Below are positions 36,009 to 49,600 of a stretch of 64,000 nucleotides of DNA, one piece after another; the stretch's first letter is position 1, and each line of letters begins with the position of its first letter. The stretch lies in contig NC_068939.1 of assembly GCF_016801865.2 (NCBI RefSeq), forward strand, positions 156,308,240-156,372,239. The letters are read 5' to 3'. The translations under genes were made by a program, and so were the position numbers. The notes beneath the pieces are model-generated. The model was not told where the DNA came from. It saw only the letters and a list, made by a program, of their open reading frames with translations, and searched no databases. Source of the DNA: Culex pipiens pallens. Lineage: Eukaryota > Arthropoda > Insecta > Diptera > Culicidae.

Positions 36009-36723
36009 TAGCGTGGTTCACGTTTCTATGAAAAAGACAAAAGTTGTTATTTTGTCTTGCATCAACCGGAATTTCGTTCTTTTATGTCCCCAGAAGCACT
36101 CCTGAAAATTTAGGCCCATTTGGTAAGGTCTAGGAGCTCCAGTTTTAATTTGAAATTTATATGGGATTTTGATTTATTTTCCATGGGAAACTATCTTTTT
36201 TTACATTGTATTAGGAATTTTTTTTTATAAATCGATGAAATGACTTGATTCTTATAGTAGGAGATAGGTTTTGAACTGGGGAACAACTTTGTAGAACATA
36301 CCAACATGCTAGGAAGTGACCCTTTAAAGATACAGATACTTTTAGATGGTGGCTTTTGAAGGGGCTTTACTGTGTGGGGTGAAACGTTTCTGTATATGTA
36401 TCTTTAAAGGGTCACTTCCTAGCATGTTGGTATGTTCTACAAAGTTGTTCCCCAGTTCAAAACCTATCTCCTACTATAAGAATCAAGTCATTTCATCGAT
36501 TTATAAAAAAAAAATCCTAATACAATGTAAAAAAAGATAGTTTCCCATGGAAAATAAATCAAAATCCCATATAAATTTCAAATTAAAACTGGAGCTCCTA
36601 GACCTTACCAAATGGGCTCAAATTTTCAGGAGTGCTTCTGTGGCTATAAAAGAACGAAATTCCGGTTGATGCAAGACAAAATAACAACTTTTGTCTTTTT
36701 CATAGAAACGTGAACCACGCTAG
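36009..36723. mobile_element. 715-bp palindromic element with 8-bp target duplication
   Basis: TAGCGTGGTTCACGTTTCTA at the left is inverse to the right end ...ACGTGAACCACGCTA, and the arms match for roughly 330 bp. GGGTACAG flanks both sides (36001-36008 and 36724-36731), an 8-bp duplication of hAT/P type. Confidence 0.85.
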
Positions 36724-36728
36724 GGTAC

Positions 36729-37371
36729 AGTCATCCCTCATATTCGGAACAGTTTACAGATCGACCAATATTCAAAAAATCATAGCAAATCGATGATTGA
36801 ACTTAATGATTTGCCTTTACCTTCATTTGAATGCTTTTCTTGCGATCTTTCGAATGCTGTATCAAACAACTGCAAATCTTAACTTTTATATCAAGTTTTT
36901 GAAGAAAAACTTTGACCCTTGAAATCCACAAATTCGGAACACTTTTTTCTTACGGATGTTAACAAACTTAGGTTCTCTCCATAAGTACATAATTTTTACA
37001 AAATAATGACTTCACGCACTGAAACCAACGAAACTCAAGCATAGGAATGTTTTATGAATGGTCTGAAAACTTTTTTTGAATAAATATCAGTTAAATTTAG
37101 GTGTTTCACAATTGTGGGAGGCACAATAACATCCCACAATTATGGAACAGGCAATTTGGAGGCAGTGTTTTGCTGCTCTGAAAAAAATAATCTCAAAATA
37201 CAGTTTTTTGTTAAAAAAGAACTACTTTTACTAGTGAAATAGCAAGAGAATGTTCAAATGAAGGTCCTAAAAATAGTAGGGTCGACAGAAAAGATGCATT
37301 TGGCATGCTATTGACAAATTATCACAAAAGTGTTCCGAATTTGTGGGTGTTCCGAATATGTGGGATGACTG
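36729..37371. mobile_element. TA-flanked Tc1/mariner- or pogo-like MITE
   Basis: TA|CAGTCATCCCTCATATTCGG at the left and CCGAATATGTGGGATGACTG|TA at the right. No transposase frame. The 715-bp palindrome landed 5 bp outside its left end. Confidence 0.75.
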
Positions 37372-37660
37372 TACCAGCAGCTTAAGTAACACGAAAAGGG
37401 GTACCTAGACTAGAAAAGGTTGAGAACCGCTGTTCTACTTGATTCACAATTTTTTTGTAAATAATGGAATCATGACTTGAAGATTTTTTAAAATATATTT
37501 TGCTCTTCTCGACATCAGCACCATTTCGAGATTTAGCCACTTAAAGTTTGATTATAACTGCAAATTAACAGTTTTTTCGATTTTTTTAAAGTTCCAATAA
37601 TTGAAATGGTGAAAGTCATTTTTTGAAAATATTTTCTTAAAATGTCGGCCTTTTAATCTT

Positions 37661-39058
37661 AATAAGAGGTTACAACATGTAAAAAATCACAAATCTTCAT
37701 ACTACATAAAATTCATTAAATCTGCTAAAAAAATGTTTTTATTCATTACTGAAAGTTTCATGAAGGTATTTCATGAGTAAACTGAGTAAGAGGCGCCTTA
37801 AGCCCAAAATTTTGCCATGCGCAAAGCAAACTTTCAAACTTTCTGAGCGTTTTTCTCCTAACACCGAGTTGATTTACGGTTATTTCGAGATGAGTTGGAC
37901 CAAACTGACCTAAATGACGAAGCCCGATTTTTTTAATTTTGGTTAAAAATATATATATTTTGTTCAATTCACTTATTATTTTTATTACAATTTAGCAGTT
38001 CTGCTCTGGGATGTTACATTTGCACTTCAGGATTGGAGCACCTTTCAACTGAGATAAATTCATATTCCTTTGCATGGAGGGTACATATTTCTAAGCTTAG
38101 AAGTTTAGATTCAGCTAGCAGAGTGCTCTATTAGGGAAATAAATTTTGAGAATAACAAAAATACAAAGCTGAGGATTTTTGTCTTTATTTTGAAATAAAC
38201 TTTTTGAAAATCAAACTTCGTCATGCACACGATACCGGTTTAACGAGTCTTCACTAAAATTTTGAGCCGATTTGGTCGAAGCAGTGTTGACATATATTGG
38301 CACCCGTTTGTCTTCAAATTTGTTTTGTAAATGAAACATATATTTCAATTGTCTGGAAAATAGATTTCAACAAAAGTTTAAGGTAAAGCCGTTGATCGAT
38401 GAAAATTGATCATCACTTTAAAATGCTCTGTATTGAATCAAATTTAACGAATTTCTGCACCAAAATGAATCAGCATGTCGACGCCGTCGACCATTCTGTG
38501 CATTGTCCCGAAGTTTGGTTGAATTTGATTGCTAGAGTCTCGAGATATAATTACAAATGTTTACAGTAGTCGGGCTAGTACGTATGTCAAACGCGTTCTG
38601 ATCTGAATCCCCCTGGGCCAGTTGTCGCACTTGAATCAATTTTCAGGGTGTGTCAAGATAGCACGACAAGATTGAAACTTCTTTCATAAGAAGAGCGATA
38701 ACAATGCACGGAGTTTTGTCGACTTTTATTGAATACCTTGGGATTGAAATCGAATTTTGGGGATCTGTAAAGGTCAAAAGGTGAGGCATTGAGAGCTGCA
38801 CATAATGGCGTCCTTAACTCAAATTGACCCAAAATGCACGTACGACAAGTTAGCACGACAGCGTCGATGTGCCGGTTGTTGCCTTCTTGGCACTATTCTA
38901 AACAACTTGTAGAAGGAATTTTGTCAAAATATTGATAGCGACTCAAAATTTATATCTTTAAACGAAAAATCATGGGAATTACGGAAGTCTTCACGTTAAG
39001 TGTGTGCAAATACCCACCTCTGACATTTTTGCCGATTAACATGTATGTAACCCCTTAA
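37661..39058. mobile_element. Diverged relative of the TTAA-flanked MITE
   Basis: The left part (AGAGGTTACAACATG, then AAAAAATCACAAATCTTCAT) and the right end ACATGTATGTAACCCCTTAA match the element at 22819-23515, which is half the length. The extra DNA in the middle (about 37990-38200 and 38390-39000) is not recognised and holds no convincing gene. Confidence 0.55.
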
Positions 39059-39425
39059 GAAACATTGAAGATTGAATCTCTGGTTGCTGAGATACAGCGG
39101 AAAAAAGGAAAACAATCAGAATCATTCAAGTTTTCAAATTCTCACCCAAACAGCCGCCCATTTTTCTAATGCCAATGTTTTAGCAACTAATAGTCGAATT
39201 TTCAATTTTAAAACATTTTAAACTCTTGTGAAATGTTTTGATATCTGCGAAAAAAATTTAGTCTTGATTCCGAAATTATAAAAATATTTGTGTCAACTAA
39301 ATTACATCACTTTTTTGCCTGAATCCTGAGAATTAGCTAAAATAGTCCTATCAAAATTTCTCCTTCTCCTCAAGAGCATATAGAGAAAAAAATCATCCTG
39401 TTTTTTTTTAATATTTATAAAAAAA

Positions 39426-39648
39426 TACACAGAAAAAAATAATGTAAATTTGGAAGCTGTAATTTTTGAAGGTTGAATATTACCTCTTTTATGATGTAAT
39501 TTTACCTCAATTTAGACTGAAAAAGTTACATTACAACAGAAATGTGGTAAAATTACACATTTCCAGAGGTAAAATTACACCTTTTTTCTGACATAAAAGA
39601 TGTACCCCTTCTCAGATGTAATATTACCATGATTTTTTTTTCTGTGTA
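39426..39648. mobile_element. 223-bp MITE, copy 2 (inverted relative to copy 1)
   Basis: Same length and nearly the same sequence as 28153-28375, in opposite orientation; ends TACACAG and CTGTGTA. Confidence 0.82.
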
Positions 39649-39659
39649 TGCAAAACTGA

Positions 39660-40602
39660 GCACTGTTCCCTCCGTGTAAGCTTCAACCTAAAACATCGCC
39701 AGTCTCAGACAGACTTACGAGAATCCTTCATCACGCCCCGCGGACCGACATCCGAATATCCGCCGAGAAGGTCGCAAGCGTGCTTGCTATTTTTAGCCAG
39801 ACTGCAACTCCCACCCGCCGAGGCCCTAGCTTTCGGCGGCAGACTTTTGACTGTGCAAAGAGACCTATTTCCGCCCCGTCGGTCGGAGGAGTTACCATCT
39901 GTTATCGATCAAACTTTTTTTTCCGCCCGCTGCTAAGGGAATTATAAATTCCTCACGTACATATTCCAAATTTCCGCACACAAAACAACGAACAAAAAAA
40001 ATGACACATTTATTAGCCCTAAACAGCCGAAGGTAGTTTGTCAATTTGGAGTCGCAAGGACTTTCAGGGCGCGAGTCAGTCGACCAAACAACGTAGATTT
40101 GGGAGCATTCCGGTGCCAGACGGTCAACCGAGCTGGCCGCGCTAAGTAGGATTTTTCTCCGGAACCGGAAGTGATACAAGTTCAACGTTGTTTTGACGAG
40201 GCTTGGCAGATTGCACAAGTGAGATTAGAGAGAGAAAATAAAAAGTTCAGCTCAGGCGTCTAAAACCGTTTCATGACTAGTGGCCATAAATTACCCGCGA
40301 AAGTTCGATTCCCAGAGTGCAACACACCGTTTGACTGCCTGTTACGAAAGTGCCAAAATTTGCATGCGCAAGAAAGTGTCGGAGGCGAAATCTAGATTTA
40401 TGCGGGATAAGCCATTTCGACAGCTCGCCGAAGAAGGTTCTGCAAGTCCTTGTGGATAAGTGTGCCAGCCGATGTGGTGGTGAAAAATCAATCGTCACTA
40501 AAATAAAACGTCGCCGCTAGACTAGCGACACCACGGATGTTCAGCATGGAAAGCAATTAGGAAGGACGAAATCGTCGTTGTCTAGGCGAATAATCAAACA
40601 GG
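39660..40602 (+). promoter_or_regulatory. GC-richer promoter/5' leader region of the gene starting at 40603
   Basis: Base composition rises sharply against the surrounding AT-rich repeats, with GA-rich GAGATTAGAGAGAGAAA near 40220. No long coding frame runs in the plus direction. An in-frame TAA at 40591-40593 precedes the start codon. I read it as promoter plus 5' leader; the transcription start cannot be placed. Confidence 0.4.
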
Positions 40603-43600
40603 ATGGGGGACTTTGGTTCGGGTAAGTAATTAAAACCTTCTTCGGTCTTCTGGTATGTTGTAAAAAACAATGAGAATTGGGAAAACTTAATATGTACACA
40701 GTAAAAAAAATCATGGTAAAATTTCATCTAAAAAGGAGTACATCTTTTATGTCAGAAAAAAGCTTTAATTTTACCTCTAATAATGTGTAAATTTACATCT
40801 GGCAGACGCTAGGAAAAAATATCTGTAATCCTAAAAAAATATCAAACCGGCGATAGTTATATCTAGCTCACTAAGTCCGCGCCCCAACCCGCACGGCCGG
40901 CTCTCCGCTGTGAAAACTAGACGATCAAAGCCAACGTAGCTCTATGTGTTCCGTACATTTTATACTGTATTTACTGCATATACGGTACAGAAAGGTACAT
41001 CGGCTTTGATCTTCAAGTTTTCACAGCGGCGAGTTGGCCGTGCGGGTTGGGGCGCGGACTTAGTAAGCCAGATATAACTATCGCCGGTTTGATATTTTTT
41101 TAGGATTACAGATATTTTTTCCTAGCGTCTGCCAGATGTAAATTTACACATTATTAGAGGTAAAATTAAAGCTTTTTTCTGACATAAAAGATGTACCCCT
41201 TTTTAGATGTAATTTTACCATGTTTTTTTTTACTGTGTAGTCTAAAGCAAAACTTCAAACTAGAATCAATAAATTGATGTATTTACAAAAAAGATCGCAT
41301 ATAATTTTCACAACATTTAAAAACAACCATTAATGATAACTCTGGGTAATTTGTAATAAATCGATATCATTTGCTTAAAAACACTTAACGTACTTCTTGA
41401 CATCGCATGCACAAAAAGCTGCATCATTTCAAGCTAAAAAGCAAATTCATACCCATGCACCAATTACGTCTGCTTTAAATTATTCAGCTTGGAAAATTAT
41501 TCAAACGATGAAAATGGCGAAACCTCAAGGAATCCTGAAGCTTTTCTACAAGAGAAAGATTTTTTTTTTGCATTCCACATTTAACATGGTCATGCGAATC
41601 TTTTACAATTTTGGCCGCTGTCCTTACACAAATGCTTTCAAAATGTCAAAAAATGGCCGTAAGGAAAGTGCATGAAAAGTTTCAGCCAGTCGCATTTCCC
41701 ATTTAATTTTGAGCATGAGCATGAGCATGAGAGACCACCCATGGTTGCCCCTCCGGTGCTGAACAGAACCGTAATATCCTTTCAGCACTGCTGATCAGAG
41801 GCTTCGACGATCTGGTGATGTTTCCCTTATCAACAGCATGTATGAATGCGCCGAAAAGATAAAACACCATGATTGCTAAAACTAGATCAGTTGCGAATAC
41901 CAACGGCGCCCGCCATGTCAGTTTGTAGATCTCGATTTTAAGGGACGGGAATGTTAGTTAGCGCAAGTTGCTACTAGGGCAGCTGATTTACTCTGTGCTT
42001 ACACCCCACGAGCGCCAGGAACCTGTTAGTAGGATAGGGTGTTTGGTCAGGATTCATCATAGAAGATGGTGATGCGACCCAAAATCGTAGTGTTTGTTGA
42101 AAGGTTTTATATATTATTCTCAAGGCAAACAATCGGATGCTGCGGATGAGACATTTCCCGTTTAACTGTTGTTAAATTTAATTGAAATGGTTTAATCTTA
42201 GACAGCCGGCTGTGGAAAGATAAAGCCAAATAATGTTTATTTATAGAATGAGGTGTTAAACGCAATGCTGCAATGATAGCGTAGTCTGATTTTTAATTAT
42301 ATAACCATTTAATTCAGGCCATGCGTAGAGGTTCCGTTCCGAACGAGAGTGTGGAAAAATCGGACAAGTGGATATTGGATTTCGCCAAGAAGGTGTGCCC
42401 GGACTCGGTGCCGACACAACCATCATTCGACGTTGTTGATGGGAGCGATGCTAATCCTCCCTTCTCGATGGTAGAGCTCTCCATAGCACTATTGACGGGC
42501 AACAACACTGCTCCTGGTCCGGACAAGATCAAGTTCAGCTTGCTGAAGAATCTTCCGGACGTCGCCAAGCAGCGTCTGTTGAATCTGTTCAACACGTTCG
42601 TGGAGCAGAACGTAATTCCACACGAATGGCGACAGGTCCGGGTGGTTGCCATTCAAAAGCCCGGTAAGCCGGCGTCCGACCACAACTCGTATCGTCCAAT
42701 CAGCTTGCTGTCGTGTCTACGCAAGTTGCTGGAGAAGATGATCCTCGACCGCCTCGAACCATGGATGGAACGAGAGCACTTGCTGTCTGACACGCAGTAT
42801 GGCTTCCGGAGAGGCAAGGGAACAAGCGACTGTCTAGCCTTGCTGGCCACAGGGATCGACATAGCCCGTGGTAAGAAACAGCAAATGGCTTCTGTCTTTC
42901 TAGACATCAAGGGTGCATTCGATTCAGTCTCCATCGATGTGTTGGGAGTAAAGCTGCGGCGGAGCGGTCTCAATCCGACGATGTGCAACTTCCTCATCAA
43001 CCTGTTGTCAGAAAAACACATGCACTTTGTGCAAGGTGATCTGGCAATCACCCGGATAAGTTACATGGGTTTGGCACAAGGCTCACGCCTTAGCCCATCC
43101 ATGTATAACTTCTACGTCAGCGACATCGATGATTGCTTGACCGGAGACTGCACCCTTATACAGTACGCAGATGACGCAGTGGTTTCAATCGCTGCCAAGA
43201 AGGAAGTCGATCTGCTAGAACCCTTGCAAGATACCCTGAACAACTTGGCCCATTGGGCAGTTGAAAAGGGTATTGAATTCTCTCCGGCGAAGACGGAACT
43301 GGTCGTTTTTACGGGGAAGCATGAACCGCCGCAGCTCAATCTTTCTCTCTCGGGAAAGACTATCGAGCAGTCGGACCACTTCATGTACATGGGTACCATC
43401 TTCGATCAAAAGGGAACATGGGGGAAGCACATTAACTACCTGAAGCAAAAGTGCCTGCAAAGAACTAATTTTCTGCGCAGTGTCTCTGGCAACCGGTGGG
43501 GTGCTCATCCTTCTGACCTGCTTCGACTGTACAAGACAACGATACTCTCGGTGCTGGAATATGGCAGTTTCTGCTTCCAGTCAGCTGCGAAATCACGCTT

Positions 43601-46600
43601 GTTGGTTCTCCAGCGGATACAGTACCGAAGTCTTCGCATTGTCTTGGGATGCATGCACTCAACTCACAACATGACCCTCGAGGTCTTGGCGGGAGTATTG
43701 CCTCTGCGAACTCGTTACTACGAACTGTCTTACCGGTTCCTGATCCGGTGTGATTACAGGAATAAACTGGTAATTGACAACTTTGAAACGTTGCTGAACC
43801 TTCACGTTGAGTCTCGGCGCATGCTTCTATACTATGACTTTATGTCATCGTGGGAGTGGAGCCCGAGCACAACGGTACAGCGCACGCCTCCGTTAACCAA
43901 CAGCACCCTGATTGGCTTCGACACGTCCATGAAAGCCGATACTCGCGGTATCCCAAACCATCTTCTGCGGGGAGTTGTACCGTCGATCTTCGCATCAAAG
44001 TACAACCATGTTCCTCCAAACAACAGATTCTTCACCGATGGCTCCAAGCTCGACGGCTGTACGGGCTTCGGTGTTTATCATGAATCTTATCAGCTGTTCT
44101 TTAAGCTGAAGGACCCGAGTTCGGTTTACGTCGCAGAGTTAGCCGCGGTTTACTGCGCACTGCGAATCATCGAGACCATGCCACCTGACCACTACTTCAT
44201 CTTCACCGATAGCTTTAGCTCTGTTGAGGCTATCCGGTCTCTGAAGCCGACCAGGGAGTCTGCGTTTTTCCTCACGGAAATACGCAAGACTTTAAACAAC
44301 CTGGCGGCTCAGTCCTTCAGCATCACGGTGGTGTGGGTCCGCGCTCATTGCTCGATTCCGGGTAATGAGAAAGCGGACTTGCTCGCCAAGAAGGGTGCTG
44401 AGAGTGGAGACATTTTTGAAAGGCCAATTAGCCTACAAGAATGCTACGGTTTGCCGAGGCAGCGTGCGCTCCTGGATTGGCAAAAACAATGGGACGACGA
44501 CGCCAAGGGACGTTGGATGTATTCCATACGACCTAAGGTGCAAAGAAAAGCCTGGTTCAAGGGAATGGACTTGACGCGTGGATTCATCAGAACGATGTCC
44601 CGCCTTATGTCGAACCATTACTCGTCCAAGGCTCATCTTTACCGTATCAACATGAGTGATACGAACTTATGCGACTGTGGGCAGGGTTATCAGGACATCG
44701 ACCATCTCGTATGGGCGTGTCCAGATCACCAGGCTCACAGAATTAAGTTGAAAGATACCCTCAGGGCCCGAGGAAGACCACCAGAAATCCCGATGCGAGA
44801 CGCGTTATCTCAACTAGACCTTGATGTTCTCTATCCGATCCTCGTAGATTCCAAAATATCCATTTAGTTTTCTTCCAGTTAGTTTTCCTTCAGTTAGTTT
44901 TCCTTCAGTTAGTATAACTCGCCTTCACACAAAGCCGTCGTTTCTGGATTGCACCGGAAGCAAAGCAAGAACGCCCCAGCAGCTGGACACCGAGTTGCGG
45001 CTGAGGACACAAGCAAAGGCCAGCAGAGCCAACCAAGACCCCTACACAATCCCCCTTCCCTTCCCACGCCTTGTCCTTAACATCAATCCCTTCCCTACTA
45101 ACCCCGAGTAGGCCGCGGGTAATCGGCTCCCCTCCCACTAACATTTACACACAAGATCCTCTGTAATTATTAAGTCAAATGTAATTACAAAAGCCGACTC
45201 GGTCCTAACCAGGTCCCAGTACCGAAAAGGACCTAATAAAAATAATTTTATGAAAAAAAAAAAACCATTTAATTCATAAATTTGTTACGGAATAGACGCT
45301 ACGATCTCAAGCACCAAATGCCTTCCGATCTTCTTTCTGTTAGCTAGATGAGGTATTGATTTTCGTTGCCTCTCGAGCTACGATGCTATGGAGAGGGCTT
45401 AATACACAAACAACCGACGTCGAGCCCTCCGAGCTACGGAGCTAGGGGAAGGTCTTTTCAACACAAAAAAAAAGGCTCGCGCACCACACAACGTTCTTGA
45501 TGAATCAAAATATTTTTTACGCGATAAAACTTACGAACTCAACCGTCAAATTGCCTTCCAACCAGCGATGATGAAGAAAGGGCTTTAAGCACACAATAAC
45601 TCACCGATTAATATAAATAAATTCCAATATCGATCTTGTTTTATAGCAACAGCGCAACTCACTCCTGATTTTCACGATCGCGAATACAGCACAAAAAGAA
45701 CACCACAAAAATCCATCTCACAATCCTGATTTGTTTTTTGTTTTTTTTTTTTTTCATTTTGCACACACACACAACCATCCGCTTGCACTGACGGAACAAT
45801 AATAATATCCCCCATCCAGCGCGTCCCTTCACTCATCATTCTTGCAGGCACAATCCTGATTTGTTTTTTTTTTATCACTTTGCACACAAACACAACCATC
45901 CGCTTGCGCTGACGGAACATTATTCCCACACAAAAGAGACGAAAATTATCACGAAAAAACAGAACTGCGCGTCTACACTTATCCCAGTCGCATTTCCCAT
46001 TTAATTTTATTTAAATATTTATTTATTTATCTTCCAATAAAAAAAAATGAAATCGATAACTGATAGTACTGCAAGAATCTTAGGTCACTTTGTTCATTTT
46101 TATAAGAAAATTTAGAATGTTTCAGGACAATTTGACACATCCGAAGACCATGTTAGTGGGAAATGCGCAATAAAATTTAGTCAAATTCAGTTTTCAAAAA
46201 CATAGCTTTTTAGTGGATGAATTGCTCATTGATTAAATATTCCGTAAACTAGAGGTGGGCAAAACAGAGCGATCCGCTCAAAGAGCCGGTTCACTAAAAA
46301 GGGCGAACGAACCACGGTTCTTTTTGAAACTCCGATCTTTTGAAATAACCGTTCCAAGATGGAATGATTTTTAAACTTTTATGTATTTAAAAGTTTATAA
46401 ATTTAATTAGAAGAATTTCTAACAAATTGTCATTTGTTTTTGAGAATGGAAAATGAAATTTAAAATTTTTCATTGCTTATAATTAACGTCAAATCTAACA
46501 GAATTGTGTACACGGTGTACTTTTTCAAGTACTTAAATTACTACAAAAGTAAATGATTTTCTAAAAAAACTTTTCATCATTGCACAATTGATCGTAAAGA

Positions 46601-49600
46601 TACAATAATGAACTACCCGAGAACAAATTTAAGCTTTTCAAAATGCTTAACTGAATAGCAAAATGCCTACTAAATATCCATATCCTAACTCCTCTTTATT
46701 CATTAATTTAGAATGTAGAAAAGAGTTTGCAGAATATTTTCTCAAAATAAAATGTCAAAATTTGTTTAATTTTAGCAGAAATAAACGCAATTTCGTAAAA
46801 TTCACACCAATTATCTCCAAAATCCTTGATTTAAGGTTTAGCATTAAAAATCGCACCATTCTTTTAAATAGCGAACAAACTTTTTAAAAAGAACGAAAGA
46901 GCCGTTCAAAAGAGCGACTCATTTCAACATTGATAGGATTTCAACTTATTTTTCGATTATTCTACCGGTAAGACTTGTCTCAAGATTTATATTTTTTAAA
47001 TATGTACTGTGGTATGCAAGACCATGCCCAAGTACGTGTTTTCAAAAAACAAGTTTTTTTAAATAGTTTCGTTGAAATTTGCTATTAAAAACATCGGAGT
47101 GATTTTGATAGTCACTATGTTTTCTTTAAAAATTGCAGAGTAAAGTGTGTATATTATGAGGATTACGGCAAAAAGACAATTAGTAAGAATGCTTTTAATG
47201 TTTTAAATGAAAAAAAAAACACAAATTAATGTGATAAACAAGTAAGCTAATAATCTTTGATAAAATGTACAAAAAAAATTAGGCAAAAATAATAAATAGT
47301 AAAATGTAAAATGAATGAAGCCGGGACCGTGGTGTAGGGGTAAGCGTGATTGCCTCTCACCCAGTCGGCCTGGGTTCGATCCCAGACGATCCCGGTGGCA
47401 TTTTTTGAGACGAGATTTGTCTGATCACGCCTTCCGTCGGAAGGGAAGTAAATGTTGGTCCCGGACTAACCTAAACAAAAAGGTTAGGTCGTTAGCTCAG
47501 TCCAGGTGTAGGAGTCGTCTCCCTGGGTCCTGTCTCGGTGGAGTCGCTGGTAGGCAGTTGGACTAACAATCCAAAGGTCGTCAGTTCAAATCCCGGGGTG
47601 GATGGAAGCTAAGGTGTAAAAAGAGGTTTGCAATTGCCTCAACAATCAAGCCTTCGAACACCTAGTTTCGAGTAGGAATCTCGCAATCGAGAACGCCAAG
47701 GCAATGCTGTAGAGCGAATAATTTGATTTTGAAAATGTAAAATAGTCACGCCCGTGTGGATCAATCGGACCGCGCCTTGGACTCACAATTCAGAGGTTGC
47801 CGGTTCGAATCCCGCGGAGGGCGCTATAAAATTCTTTGTGTAAATATGGGTATACGGCGCCGTCGCTCCGTGCCATACTTTCATACACTTAGGAGCCCAG
47901 GGCGGCGAAGTCCTTGTAAATAAAAAAAAGACACTAGTGGTTGGTACTAGCAATGGTGGCCGACAGCTATAAAGTCAACTTCGTTTTCGTTAAATAAATA
48001 GTATAAATAAAAAAATAAAAAAATATCTTGAGAATTTCAGAGACAAAGTTGTAAATATCGCTTAGGACTTCTCAGAAAAAATATCGCACTCTGACAAAAA
48101 ATTATCTATTTCTTAATTCTGCTTTTCACACAAAATATTAAATTCACAAAATAACTATTAACACTGGAACGCCCAACGCATGTCCAACTTACACGGACGC
48201 CCAAGCCTCCCAAAAAATGTGGAACGGTAACTTCAACTCGCTGGTTCTCGGGCATTACTCAACCAATCGGGACGATTCTTTTTTCCAGTGATTTGTTAGA
48301 ATGTCTAGATGATCCTAAAATTTTGCAGAACTTGATTTGAACAAATCTGTAATTTTTGCGACCAAAAACATCGTTCCACCTTTTTTTAAAACGACTGCCT
48401 CCGCGCAATTTTTGGCGAATTTTTTTTTACACGCGAAAAAAAAAGGTGGAACGATGTTTTTGATCGCAAAAATTACAGATTTGATCAAATTAAGTTCTAA
48501 AAAGTTCTAGAATCATCTAGACATCCTAACAAATCACTGGAAAGAAGAATCATCTTGATTGGTTGAGTTATGCCCGAGAACCAGCGAGTTGAAGTTACCG
48601 TTCCAACTTTTTTGGAGCCTTGGGCGTTGGAATGTTAATTAAAAATCCAATCTTAAAATATGTTTTAGATGTCAAAAAATTAACTATGAAACAAAACCAA
48701 TTTGGCAGTGTTGCCAATTTAGCAAAAAATCGTATTTTTTTGAAAAACGTAGAAAAAGTTTTAAAAAAAGCTTGTTTGACTTGATTTTTAGACGTAATAT
48801 TAAACTTTGCAAGTAGTAGCAAACATAAATTCAAAAAATAATAATACTCGGGAAGAAAAAACTAAGGAGCGAGGACTTTTGTCAGAAATTTTATGAAAAA
48901 AAGCAAGTCAAAATAATCCTAACAAGTCAATCAATCAGTCCTAATCAAAGTATTGTGTGTTATTTTTAATACTTTACTAAACAACATTCTACAAATTTAT
49001 TCAAGCCACACCGGATATTGTCTCAAAACCCTGCGCGTCTCCAAAAACATGCTAACCCTATGCACAACATTTTCCACCACCAACAAAGCAAAAGCCACAC
49101 CCGCTGCCCACGCCAGCATCCAGAATGGTCCGTCAATGTCGCTCAGTATGATCTGAACGGCGGCGTAACTGTTCTGCACGCACCGAGGTCTCTCAACGTA
49201 GAACTTATTCGTATAGTACTGTGCGACACCCGTTTCCATCAAACGTCACACACTGACCCGAAACAGTTCTTTGAGAGGACTGCCCAGGGGCAGCACCATG
49301 TGCAGCGGCCGGAACGGAAACAGTATCACTTCTTGGAGTTCGCAAATTTCCTGAAGGTCAAATGATTCTGGGAAGAGAATTTTGAAATTGATTTTGAGAA
49401 ACCATAGCGGTTATTTTTTTGCAGACCTTGAATGATGTTGTACCCATAAGATACTTCGCACTGAAATGCATGTCCTCCACGTTTTACGAGAGCAAGTCCG
49501 GTGTTGGCATCGACAAATCCGTACTTATTGGGTAGAACTTTTTTCTCGTACAGTTTAATTGCAGTTTGATCTTTTGTTTTCTGGAAAAATGCATAGTCAA

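Larger units (their letters stand above)
33486..37432. mobile_element. Decayed hAT-like element with several nested insertions
   Basis: The left end CAGCGGTTCTCAACCT and right end AGGTTGAGAACCGCTG are perfect 15-16 bp inverted repeats of hAT type; GGGGTACC recurs just inside both. The 8-bp flanks TTTAACTT and TTCTACTT match at six positions, as an old 8-bp target duplication would. No transposase frame survives. It contains a SINE, a hairpin MITE, a 715-bp palindrome and a TA-flanked MITE. Confidence 0.72.
41711..45983 (-). mobile_element. Outer non-LTR-like insertion with 25-bp target duplication, split by a LINE
   Basis: A 25-bp direct repeat (41686-41710 and 45984-46008; it begins CCAGTCGCATTTCCC) flanks the insertion. 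Read on the minus strand, the element ends in a short tandem tail (CTCATGCTCATGCTC), and its 5' half has a ~130-bp tandem repeat (45718-45925, each unit with CAATCCTGATTTG and CCATCCGCTTGC). Long duplication plus simple tail suggest target-primed reverse transcription. Without the nested LINE it is ~1.3 kb and has no long frame, so it is likely non-autonomous. Confidence 0.65.

Noticed and set aside
39892..40218. 108-codon minus-strand frame
   Set aside because: Lies in the GC-rich leader/promoter region of the plus-strand gene, with no recognisable domain; open by composition.
43112..43508. Antisense frames within the LINE
   Set aside because: Shadows of the reverse transcriptase frame on the opposite strand.
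47320..47395. tRNA-Glu(CTC) gene
   Set aside because: Followed by SINE body sequence and clustered with other tRNA-derived units.
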